DNA of 64,000 bases from Algoriphagus aquaeductus (GTDB lineage: Bacteria > Bacteroidota > Bacteroidia > Cytophagales > Cyclobacteriaceae). Numbering within the stretch: position 1 is the first letter of the stretch; the number at the start of each line of letters is the position of its first letter. Below the pieces are notes generated by a model. That model was given only the letters and a program-made list of their open reading frames with translations, searched no databases and was not told where the DNA came from. Made by a program: the position numbers and the translations under genes. Positions 9,190 to 16,580 of this stretch are shown here, piece by piece. The stretch is from contig NZ_QKTX01000011.1 of assembly GCF_003253485.1 (NCBI RefSeq), positions 1 to 64,000 of the forward strand, in the 5' to 3' direction.

Positions 9190-10686
9190 ATGAAAAACAT
9201 AATTTCCATTCTATTTCTGCTCACTTTTTCGATTCTTGGGTCAAAAGCTCAAAATCGGGATTTGACGGCACATCCCCATGCCGACCGGTTGATTTTGGCG
9301 GATACATTTCAGTTGCCATTTGCTATCGCGCAAGAAAAAAAGCTTTCGCAGGAAGATATCCTCAATAAAAAAGAAGGCTTGTTCCTTACTGGATTGCCCC
9401 GGTTTGAGTTTGATCCCATTCGGGGATTTGGAGTGGGAGGGAATATTTTTCTCTTTCAAAACAAGACGAAAGAAGATCCTTTTTTCTACTATACACCTTA
9501 TCGATACAACCTGAGCACCGAGTTTTTCATATTTGAAAATGGCAGGGTAAGAGCTGCGGTTAACTTGGATGTGCCCTATATTTTCAATAGCAGGTGGAGA
9601 TTGCGTGCAGATGCAGTGCTGTGGGAAGATCCTCATGCTCAGTATTGGGGGATCGGTAGAAATTTTCTTCGATCATTGGAGTTTCAGGATAAATCCGGAG
9701 GAATTGCCGGAAAAGATCAGACTTTCTCCAAAGTGGCAGATTATGAAAAAAATCTAAGCTTGGCACTTCCAAGTAATGGTGAAAGATGGACTACCGATAC
9801 TCATTACAACCAATTCATGCAGCGAGAAGCCCTGTTTAACGTTTTGGCCGAGCGGGTGGAATTGGGAGGAAAGCTTCGATTGATGTTTGGTTATGAGGCC
9901 TTGTTTACGGCTTTCGAAGATTTCACAGGAAAAGTGGCTGAGAAGGCTTTTATGGCAGATGGCCGACCGGTGGAGGCCATTCAAAATCCCACGCTTTTGA
10001 GCAGGCAGATACAGGATGGTACTTGGTCAAGATTTAACTTGAGGGGCTTCGATTCGGATTATCAGTTTACCAGCATGTTGGCAGGTGCACTGATCTACGA
10101 CACACGGGATTTGGAGCCAGATCCTTCCCAAGGATTATTTCTTCAATATTCCCATGAGTATTCAGCACCTTGGCTGGGATCAAATTTTGATTTCAACAAG
10201 TTTATGGTTCAGGGACAAGTATTCCACACCTTTCACCGATGGAACCAAGGAAAAGGAAAGCTGACCTTTGCCGGGGCGGTCTCCTTTGGCCATATATTCG
10301 GGCGCAAGATCAATTTTATTGAAATGTGGGATCTTTCCAGTCAGGCCGAAGCCGGAGGAATATTGGTGTTGGGAGGAGCTAGATCGCTTAGGGGGTTCCG
10401 AGAAGCAAGATTTTTGGCTCCCACCGTAGGTTTAGTCAATTTGGAATTGAGAGCAAAGTTTACAGACTTTCATCTTTGGAAGCAGCATTTTTCCCTTGGA
10501 GTGACACCTTTTTATGATTTCGGTACGGTCTGGGACGGGATTAGGGAGATTGAATTCAACCAATTCAAAGGCGCACCAGGAGTCGGGGCAAGAATTGGGT
10601 GGAATCAGTCCACCGTTCTTAGGTTGGATTATGCCCGAAGTACCGAAGGAGCCCAAGTGTTTTTTGGGTTTGGTCATGTTTTCTAA
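9190..10686 (+). CDS. BamA/TamA-like outer-membrane barrel protein
   Basis: A 498-residue protein with a Sec signal peptide (residues 1-20, GSKAQ). From about residue 60 it consists of amphipathic strands with aromatic girdles, and it ends in VFFGFGHVF, the C-terminal Phe signature of BAM-inserted barrels. LRGFREARF near residue 400 corresponds to the VRGF/Y-type motif of lid loop L6 in Omp85 proteins, in line with the D15/surface antigen family. There is no room for the full set of POTRA domains, so this is a short Omp85-like protein and not BamA. It follows the two-component system by 101 nt with its own possible promoter. Cargo or substrate is unknown. Confidence 0.8.
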   Translation: MKNIISILFLLTFSILGSKAQNRDLTAHPHADRLILADTFQLPFAIAQEKKLSQEDILNKKEGLFLTGLPRFEFDPIRGFGVGGNIFLFQNKTKEDPFFYYTPYRYNLSTEFFIFENGRVRAAVNLDVPYIFNSRWRLRADAVLWEDPHAQYWGIGRNFLRSLEFQDKSGGIAGKDQTFSKVADYEKNLSLALPSNGERWTTDTHYNQFMQREALFNVLAERVELGGKLRLMFGYEALFTAFEDFTGKVAEKAFMADGRPVEAIQNPTLLSRQIQDGTWSRFNLRGFDSDYQFTSMLAGALIYDTRDLEPDPSQGLFLQYSHEYSAPWLGSNFDFNKFMVQGQVFHTFHRWNQGKGKLTFAGAVSFGHIFGRKINFIEMWDLSSQAEAGGILVLGGARSLRGFREARFLAPTVGLVNLELRAKFTDFHLWKQHFSLGVTPFYDFGTVWDGIREIEFNQFKGAPGVGARIGWNQSTVLRLDYARSTEGAQVFFGFGHVF

Positions 10687-10697
10687 AAAATGAGACC

Positions 10698-10735
10698 AAA
10701 AAAGCCGTCAGAATGAATTTTCTGACGGCTTTTTT
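10698..10735. terminator. Bidirectional terminator
   Basis: Perfect 16-bp arms at 10698-10713 and 10720-10735, with a gccgtcag core flanked by A6 and T6. It separates two convergent genes and can stop both. Confidence 0.88.
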
Positions 10736-10766
10736 ATATCCGAATTCCGAAATCAAAAATCTAAAA

Positions 10767-12233
10767 TCAAATCTTCTCAAATATTCTTCTAAAGCTCGTC
10801 GCTTCTGCAATTCGTCCATGAAGCTCAGAGATGGCTACACGCTCCTGTTCGGTGGTATCCCGATGACGGATGGTCACGGTATTGTCTTCCAAGGTCTGAT
10901 GATCTACCGCAATACAGAACGGAGTTCCGATCAGGTCCTGACGGGTATAGCGCTTGCCGATTGATCCAGAATCTTCATAGATGATATTGAAGTCGTATTT
11001 CAAGGCATCCACGATTTCCTGTGCTTTTTCCGGAAGGCCATCTTTTTTCACAATTGGAAGAATGGCTGCCTTAACCGGGGCTACTGCTGGATGGAACTTC
11101 AGGTAAGTTCTGCTTTTCTCTTCTGTTTTTTCTTCAGTATAAGCATTGCAAAGCGTCAACAAGAACAGTCGATCCGCACCGATCGAAGTCTCGATCACAT
11201 ACGGGATGTAGTTTTGGTTGATCTCCGGATCAAAGTATTGCTGCTTTTTCTTGGAATATTCCTGGTGCGATTTTAAGTCGAAATCTGTTCTGGAGTGGAT
11301 TCCTTCTACCTCTTTAAATCCAAACGGAAACTCAAATTCGATGTCCATGGCCGCATTGGCATAGTGAGCCAATTTCTCGTGGTCATGTTTGCGGAGCTTT
11401 GCCGAAGGCGTACCCAAGGCCAAGTGCCATCTCATTCGGGTATCGGCCCACTTTTGATACCAGTCGAGCTCAGTGCCAGGGCGTACGAAAAATTGCATTT
11501 CCATTTGCTCGAATTCTCGCATACGGAAAATGAACTGACGGGCTACGATCTCATTTCGGAAGGCCTTTCCGATCTGTGCGATGCCGAAAGGAACTTTCAT
11601 TCGGGCGGTCTTCTGCACATTCAGGAAGTTGACAAAAATCCCCTGAGCCGTTTCCGGACGGAGGTAGATTGTCGAAGCATCTTCCGCTACCGAACCTACT
11701 TGGGTAGAAAACATCAGGTTGAACTGACGGACATCAGTCCAGTTTGCCGTGCCGGAGATCGGGCATTTGATGCCTTCGTTGGTGATCAGGTCACGTACTC
11801 CTGCCAGATCTTCCGCTTCGAGCAATCTCGCCAAAGTAGCGGTCAGCGATCTTGCTTTTTCCACTTGTCCTTCATTTTCCAATTTGGCGGCGTGCTCTTC
11901 TACCAAGACATCCGCACGGTAGCGCTTCTTGCTGTCCTTATTGTCAATCATCGGATCGTTGAAGGAGTCTACGTGACCGGAAGCTTTCCAGGTGGTCGGA
12001 TGCATAAAAATCGCCGCATCGATCCCGACAATATTGCCGGATACGCGGGTCATGGTTTCCCACCAGAGGCGCTTGAGGTTGTTTTTTAGTTCGACTCCAT
12101 AAGCTCCATAGTCATATACTGCCTGCAGGCCGTCGTAGATTTCAGAACTTGGGTACACAAACCCATACTCTTTGGCATGGGAAATAATATCTTTCAATTG
12201 GGCGTTTTCGCCGGGAGTTTCTGTCTTTGCCAT
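10767..12233 (-). CDS. glyS: Glycine--tRNA ligase
   Basis: A 488-residue class II synthetase of the single-chain (eukaryote/archaeal-like) type that charges tRNA-Gly. Class II landmarks are visible: the motif 2 region FRNEIVARQFIFRMREFEQMEMQ, shortened here to FRNEIVARQ...REFEQMEMQ, the EFGSRTDFD-like segment GIHSRTDFDL, and motif 3 ETSIGADRLF; the anticodon-binding domain fills the last 120 residues. The start at 12233 (MAKTETPG) is preferred because upstream codons are unconserved-looking and contain the promoter box. A TATTTTTG box ends 6 nt before this ATG, suggesting a leaderless mRNA. Essential housekeeping gene. Confidence 0.95.
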   Translation of the reverse strand: MAKTETPGENAQLKDIISHAKEYGFVYPSSEIYDGLQAVYDYGAYGVELKNNLKRLWWETMTRVSGNIVGIDAAIFMHPTTWKASGHVDSFNDPMIDNKDSKKRYRADVLVEEHAAKLENEGQVEKARSLTATLARLLEAEDLAGVRDLITNEGIKCPISGTANWTDVRQFNLMFSTQVGSVAEDASTIYLRPETAQGIFVNFLNVQKTARMKVPFGIAQIGKAFRNEIVARQFIFRMREFEQMEMQFFVRPGTELDWYQKWADTRMRWHLALGTPSAKLRKHDHEKLAHYANAAMDIEFEFPFGFKEVEGIHSRTDFDLKSHQEYSKKKQQYFDPEINQNYIPYVIETSIGADRLFLLTLCNAYTEEKTEEKSRTYLKFHPAVAPVKAAILPIVKKDGLPEKAQEIVDALKYDFNIIYEDSGSIGKRYTRQDLIGTPFCIAVDHQTLEDNTVTIRHRDTTEQERVAISELHGRIAEATSFRRIFEKI

Positions 12234-12239
12234 AGGGCG

Positions 12240-12247
12240 CAAAAATA
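12240..12247 (-). promoter_or_regulatory. -7 box of glyS, 6 nt from the ATG
   Basis: TATTTTTG on the minus strand matches TAnnTTTG. A TTG lies 17 nt further upstream. The spacing predicts transcription starting at or next to the ATG at 12233, and so supports that start over the longer frame. Confidence 0.6.
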
Positions 12248-12314
12248 AGGAAACAAATTGATTCCAAGAGTGAAGAGAAAAAAAGGAAAGAAGGATTTTA
12301 TTGTTTAATTGATA

Positions 12315-12349
12315 AAAAAAGGCCACAAAATCGGAGGATTTGTGACCTT
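12315..12349 (-). terminator. Terminator of the small exported-protein gene
   Basis: On the minus strand, aaggtcacaaa pairs imperfectly with ttttgtggcctt and is followed by a run of seven T. It starts about 20 nt past the stop codon at 12369. Confidence 0.7.
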
Positions 12350-12368
12350 GTTGATATAATGGTTAGAG

Positions 12369-12806
12369 TTACCTAAACGTGTACTTAAACCCGATTCCTC
12401 CTCTCAGATAACTCCCATAATCGTTGTAAAACACCGGAGCTGCCTCGATCAAGAATCCGAAATTTTTGTTGTCAAAGGGCTTGATCAACACACCGAAGGG
12501 AATAACCAAGTAGTTGTCATCGTAATACCGGTCCCTTCGTGGATGATAATGATCGAAGAGACCAAGCCCCACACCCACATAAGCATTGACATCGGATTTT
12601 TGGACGAAGTTATAAGCCCCCACCAATTCTAATCCCACAGCTCTACCCAGGCCTAGTCTTGCTTCACCAAAAAACTCTTTATCAGGATTGGTTCCTACGG
12701 TAATAAAAGTCCGGGTATTTTGAAAGTTAATCCCTGCGCTTACTTGGGCGTTTGCCATGGAGACAAGGCCCATCATCAAGATCGAAAAGAAGATAAGTTT
12801 TTTCAT
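12369..12806 (-). CDS. Small exported beta-rich protein
   Basis: About 145 residues with a signal peptide (residues 1-20, ANA-Q) and a mature part of short alternating strands rich in Gly, Tyr and Phe, ending in GIGFKYTFR. That pattern fits a small outer-membrane barrel of the OmpA/OmpW-like fold, though no family motif is certain. The ATG at 12806 is chosen over an in-frame TTG nine bases upstream because the signal peptide then starts with the usual MKK. It has its own terminator. Function unknown. Confidence 0.75.
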   Translation of the reverse strand: MKKLIFFSILMMGLVSMANAQVSAGINFQNTRTFITVGTNPDKEFFGEARLGLGRAVGLELVGAYNFVQKSDVNAYVGVGLGLFDHYHPRRDRYYDDNYLVIPFGVLIKPFDNKNFGFLIEAAPVFYNDYGSYLRGGIGFKYTFR

Positions 12807-12856
12807 GTTTATCAAAGTTGGTTACCGGACCAATTCCAAAGTCCAGGCCAAATTGA

Positions 12857-13903
12857 TTACCATCCACCTTCTGTCTGCTGGATTTTTTTACCCTCTCTCG
12901 CAGATCGGAATGCTGCCTCGATCAATTTTAATACTTGGATCGTTTGCGGCAAAGTCACTTGAAGGGAAGCGCTTTTTTGAATGGCATCTGCTACGTTTTG
13001 ATAAAAAATCCGATAGTCTCCCGGAAGTGTGGGAAGGGGGATTGTTTCATGCTCCAGATACAACTTGCCCCAACGCTCTTCTGACTCAATTCCCCAACCT
13101 TCTCCTTCGGGTTTTCTTCCTTCTTTGAAGGCCTGCTCCTGCACATCCAAAAAGAACTTTTGATAGCTGCCTTTTTCTCCCAAAAGGACAAATTTGGGAG
13201 TGGGCACATTGACCAAAACTCCGGCAGTGACGCGGGCTTTGAAGCCGGAATAAAAGAGGGAAATATCAAAATAATCGTCAGAAACGGCATTATTACGCTG
13301 TTTTTGAATATCTGCAAAGATGCTTTCCGGTGCTCCAAACAGCAACACGATCTGATCGATCAGGTGTACCCCAAGATCGTAGGTGATGCCGTTTCCCGGC
13401 ACTTCTTTTTCACGCCAGTTCTCGGATACCTGAGGCCGGAACCGGTCAAAATGAGATTCTAAATACACTAGTCTTCCGAGGGTGTTTTCGGCCACCAGTT
13501 TTTGCAGGGTTCGGAAGTCTCCGTCGTATCTCCGATTGTGAAATACACTGCATACCAGTCCCTTTTCTTGGGCGATTTTTTGAAGCGCTTCGGCTTCCCA
13601 AGAATGAACCGTTACCGGCTTGTCCACGACCACATGTTTTCCTGACAACAGACATTTTTTGGCCATAGGAAAATGAAATTCATTGGGCGTGGTAATGCAG
13701 ACTAAGTCCACACTTTCGGAATCAAGAAGGTCTTCGAGGCTTCGAAACGTCTTCACCTTGGGGAATTTTTCCTCACATCGGTTGCCATTCCGCTCTACCA
13801 CCGCTACAAAATCCAAATCTGGGCAGACGTCAATCAGGGGTGCATGCATTTTTTCGGCTACGGAACCGTAACCGACTAACCCTGTTCGAATGGGAGTCTT
13901 CAT
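12857..13903 (-). CDS. Gfo/Idh/MocA family oxidoreductase
   Basis: A 348-residue NAD(P)-dependent dehydrogenase. The N-terminal Rossmann fold opens with GLVGYGSVAEKMH (residues 8-20); the EKP-type motif appears as VVDKPVTVHSWEAE near residue 94, with Lys conserved for catalysis. The C-terminal alpha/beta domain contains YDLGVHLIDQ near residue 176, where His is the usual catalytic partner. Substrates in this family are mostly sugars or inositols; none can be assigned here. Its start lies only 9 nt after the stop of the NarL-type regulator gene on the same strand, so it may be the last gene of that operon. Confidence 0.92.
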   Translation of the reverse strand: MKTPIRTGLVGYGSVAEKMHAPLIDVCPDLDFVAVVERNGNRCEEKFPKVKTFRSLEDLLDSESVDLVCITTPNEFHFPMAKKCLLSGKHVVVDKPVTVHSWEAEALQKIAQEKGLVCSVFHNRRYDGDFRTLQKLVAENTLGRLVYLESHFDRFRPQVSENWREKEVPGNGITYDLGVHLIDQIVLLFGAPESIFADIQKQRNNAVSDDYFDISLFYSGFKARVTAGVLVNVPTPKFVLLGEKGSYQKFFLDVQEQAFKEGRKPEGEGWGIESEERWGKLYLEHETIPLPTLPGDYRIFYQNVADAIQKSASLQVTLPQTIQVLKLIEAAFRSAREGKKIQQTEGGW

Positions 13904-13912
13904 GGAGAAAGG

Positions 13913-14539
13913 TTAAAGATTCATCTCGTTTACCTTATGGACTAGATCCATAATGGAATTGATCTGAAGTTTCTGATTGATGTTTTTGCGATGCGTTTCC
14001 ACCGTTTGGATGCTCAGGCTGAGATTCTCAGCGATATCTTTATTGATCAACCCGTCACTGATCATTTTGAGAATTTGGGTTTCTCTGCGAGAAAGCCGAT
14101 ACTTCTCTCTAAACGCGTCAAAGAATGGGTTTTGGTTGGCCTGTTGGATGACCCGCTCGAAGTTTTTCACATATCTGCCTTCATACACTTCGGTGACGGT
14201 AAAAATCAGCTCATCCGGATCGGCATCCTTGAGAATAAAGGCATCCGCCCCATTTTTCATGGCCTCCTTGAAGATTTTTTCTTCATCATACATGGAGAGC
14301 ACAATCACCTTGATATGAGGATGGTGTTTTTTGCTGTGCCGGAGGACTCCAAATCCATCTACTACAGGCATGTTGAGATCGGTGAGGACCACATCTACTT
14401 GCCGGAGATCCAAGAATTCGAGGAGCTCTCTGCCGTTGGGAAATACTCCCTCAACTACAAATCCCGGGTGTTCTTCTATCAGCCCTTCTAAACCTTTTGC
14501 AAAGAGTTTATGGTCATCTGCAAGCGCGATTCGGATCAT
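13913..14539 (-). CDS. NarL/LuxR-type response regulator
   Basis: A 208-residue regulator. The receiver domain has acidic residues DD at 8-9, phospho-acceptor Asp54 (in VLTDLNMP) and the conserved Lys in FILKDAD. The C-terminal LuxR helix-turn-helix begins at LSRRETQILKMISDG and runs through VETHRKNINQKL. It is downstream of a HisKA_3-type kinase on the same strand (72 nt gap) and should be its partner. Its likely targets, by position, include its own operon and the oxidoreductase 9 nt downstream. Confidence 0.95.
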   Translation of the reverse strand: MIRIALADDHKLFAKGLEGLIEEHPGFVVEGVFPNGRELLEFLDLRQVDVVLTDLNMPVVDGFGVLRHSKKHHPHIKVIVLSMYDEEKIFKEAMKNGADAFILKDADPDELIFTVTEVYEGRYVKNFERVIQQANQNPFFDAFREKYRLSRRETQILKMISDGLINKDIAENLSLSIQTVETHRKNINQKLQINSIMDLVHKVNEMNL

Positions 14540-14611
14540 TCGAAGAGTAAATTGAGAGAAAGATGAGAATGTAGGGTAATGATGACTGAGGTTGAAAATA
14601 GGATAGGAAAA

Positions 14612-15367
14612 CTATAAAGGCAAATTTAATGTGATCTGAGTGCCTTTTCCGACGGTGGATGACAGGGAAAAGCTTCCGCCAATGGTTTCCATTCGTTTCT
14701 TTAGATTGGTCATTCCACTTCCTGAGGACGGGGCAGTGGTGTCAAATCCATACCCGTCATCTGTTATTTCAATTTTTCTGAGGGTAGAATCACCGATGAT
14801 ATGGACTTTCAGGTGAGCAGGGGAAGCATGTTTGATGGCATTGTTGAGGCATTCCTGTATGACCCGGATCAACACCAGTTTTTTGTCTTTTGGAAGTTCA
14901 AGAAATGATTGGTCAGAATCAAAGGCGGTTTGGCAATACCCGGTAGATTCGATTCGTTGCAGTTGCTGTTTGATAAAGTCATCCAAGGTAATTTCTTCCA
15001 CCCAATCCAGATTGAGGGTTTTGGAGAGTCCACGGACTTCTTTGATAATTTGATTGATGAATTCCTTGCCTTCAGCCTGCTTTTCCGGTTTGGCTGAGTT
15101 GAGATTGAGTTTTGCCAGAGATAGCAACTGACCGATATTATCATGGAGTTCCCGACCGACGTGGGCTAAGGTTTCCTGCTGGATTTCATTTTCTATATTC
15201 AGAATGGTTCTCTCGTACTCTGCTTTCAAATTGTCTATTTTCTGACGGTTTTGGATTTGACGCTGCCGATGGAGAACAACCATTGCCACCACAAAGACAG
15301 ACATCAGGAATGCAAAGAAAATCCCTCCAAATAGAATTAATAAAACTTCACTTTCCTGATCAGACAT
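14612..15367 (-). CDS. Sensor histidine kinase, NarX/LiaS-like
   Basis: A 251-residue kinase with one N-terminal transmembrane helix (about residues 8-32), a coiled linker, and a HisKA_3 dimerisation domain with phospho-acceptor His75 in GRELHDNIGQ. The ATPase domain shows the N box QECLNNAIKHA, G1 box DDGYGF and GSGMTNLKKRM. No separate sensor domain exists, so input probably comes from a partner. The start overlaps the upstream 7-TM gene by 8 nt, which marks that membrane protein as the likely sensor. It pairs with the NarL-type regulator downstream. Confidence 0.93.
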   Translation of the reverse strand: MSDQESEVLLILFGGIFFAFLMSVFVVAMVVLHRQRQIQNRQKIDNLKAEYERTILNIENEIQQETLAHVGRELHDNIGQLLSLAKLNLNSAKPEKQAEGKEFINQIIKEVRGLSKTLNLDWVEEITLDDFIKQQLQRIESTGYCQTAFDSDQSFLELPKDKKLVLIRVIQECLNNAIKHASPAHLKVHIIGDSTLRKIEITDDGYGFDTTAPSSGSGMTNLKKRMETIGGSFSLSSTVGKGTQITLNLPL

Positions 15368-16076
15368 GGAGAAATTCTTTTCGGAATCTGTTTTTTATCA
15401 CCAGGGAAAAAATGCAAAAGGTTAGTAGTAAGTTACACAGGAGTGTAAAATGAATGGGTATACTCATAAGCATAAAAAATATGTCTAAATGGTTGGTATA
15501 AAGATATTTCATAGATATATAGATCATAAAAGAGGAAGAAAAATAAAATAATATGGCCGTTGAAGCCCAAAAGCTAAATTCCTTTAAGGGATTGATTTCC
15601 AAAAACTCATCCAAAGTGATCAATTCAAAAAAGTACAGTCCACAGCAACACAAGATTAATACGGAGTTGAAAAATGAAAGATATTCACCCTCATCATTGA
15701 GTTGAGTAATTCCTGTGAGGTGTAAAATGAAAGAAATCAAAAGAAATAGCATGATCATGATACTAACCATTTTTTTGTCTCTCTTCCTTTTGAGAAAACT
15801 TCTGATTAATAAGATGAATAAAATAGCCACGATATGGGCATTGAATAGGTTGTATACCCATTGGTTTACGATTTTCTGAGATGAATAAACCGTAGCCAGT
15901 ATTTCATAGAAAGCAACAACAATAACTATAGCGAGTGACAGTCTCACTGACTCATTTTTCTTTTGCTCTTTGGAAAGAATTGAATAACCTATCAAACCAG
16001 CTACCGCAAATCCCACAATAAGTATCTGGTAATAGCCGATTCGTTCGAAAAATAAATCAAAGCGAAACTGATTCAT
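15360..16076 (-). CDS. Seven-transmembrane protein, probable sensor partner
   Basis: A 238-residue integral membrane protein. Hydrophobic segments lie at about residues 16-33, 46-62, 74-92, 104-124, 133-150, 166-186 and 196-224. It has no long soluble domain and no signal peptide. I do not recognise the family; the layout resembles the 7-TM sensory modules that feed Bacteroidota histidine kinases. Translation is coupled to the histidine kinase by an 8-nt overlap, and a 121-residue soluble protein gene ends only 9 nt upstream. I infer that it receives the signal that the kinase passes on. Confidence 0.75.
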   Translation of the reverse strand: MNQFRFDLFFERIGYYQILIVGFAVAGLIGYSILSKEQKKNESVRLSLAIVIVVAFYEILATVYSSQKIVNQWVYNLFNAHIVAILFILLIRSFLKRKRDKKMVSIMIMLFLLISFILHLTGITQLNDEGEYLSFFNSVLILCCCGLYFFELITLDEFLEINPLKEFSFWASTAILFYFSSSFMIYISMKYLYTNHLDIFFMLMSIPIHFTLLCNLLLTFCIFSLVIKNRFRKEFLHV

Positions 16077-16085
16077 TTTTGATAC

Positions 16086-16451
16086 TTATTGGCAGTATGG
16101 AGGACAAATTTGTGCCTTGTTATAATAGGTAGGATCCTCCATTTCATTTAGAATGTCGTTCTTTCCACTATCAGAAGAAGCGGTCATCACCAGGTTCAGC
16201 CTACCTACGTACTCATCTGGATTTTCGGGATAATATTCTTTGGCGACTTCTTCGGTGTATTCTGTGAAATAAAACTTGATTCCGTCTGCTTTTGGGTTGG
16301 CGAGAATTTCTTCCAGCGTCTTTCTGTCGAAAAATATCCAATTGGTTTGATCAACGATGTCTCTTTTTTTGCCTTTTGCTGCCTTGCCCTTTTTTACTTC
16401 CTGATCATATTTCGCCTTCATTTGCTCGAAGTCTGTTTTGTTGATTTTCAT
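16086..16451 (-). CDS. Small hypothetical protein with CPPYC tail
   Basis: 121 residues, no signal peptide and no membrane segment. The first 30 residues are strongly basic (KKGKAAKGKKRD). The centre, from TNWIFFDRKTLEEIL to IKFYFTEYTEE, looks like a mixed alpha/beta fold. The protein ends ICPPYCQ, a C-x3-C pair at the very C terminus that could bind metal, form a disulfide or be modified. I do not know the family. It is the first gene of the apparent operon with the 7-TM protein, kinase and regulator, so it may be a signal carrier or regulator of that system. Confidence 0.7.
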   Translation of the reverse strand: MKINKTDFEQMKAKYDQEVKKGKAAKGKKRDIVDQTNWIFFDRKTLEEILANPKADGIKFYFTEYTEEVAKEYYPENPDEYVGRLNLVMTASSDSGKNDILNEMEDPTYYNKAQICPPYCQ

Positions 16452-16524
16452 AAGTTGCTGATAAAAGTTTGTTGGTTCATACTTTCTTTGAATCGAAAAG
16501 ATACTGGTTTTAAACTTTTCTTGA

Positions 16525-16560
16525 CAAAAAAAGGAGTGAGATTTCTCCCACTCCTTTTTT
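16525..16560 (-). terminator. Terminator of secDF
   Basis: On the minus strand, aaaaaaggagtg pairs with cactccttttttt around a short loop, 20 nt past the secDF stop codon. It isolates secDF from the signalling operon that follows. Confidence 0.85.
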
Positions 16561-16580
16561 CGAAAAACAACTTTTTAGGC

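Noticed and set aside
11295..12089. 264-residue plus-strand frame
   Set aside because: Antisense shadow of glyS.
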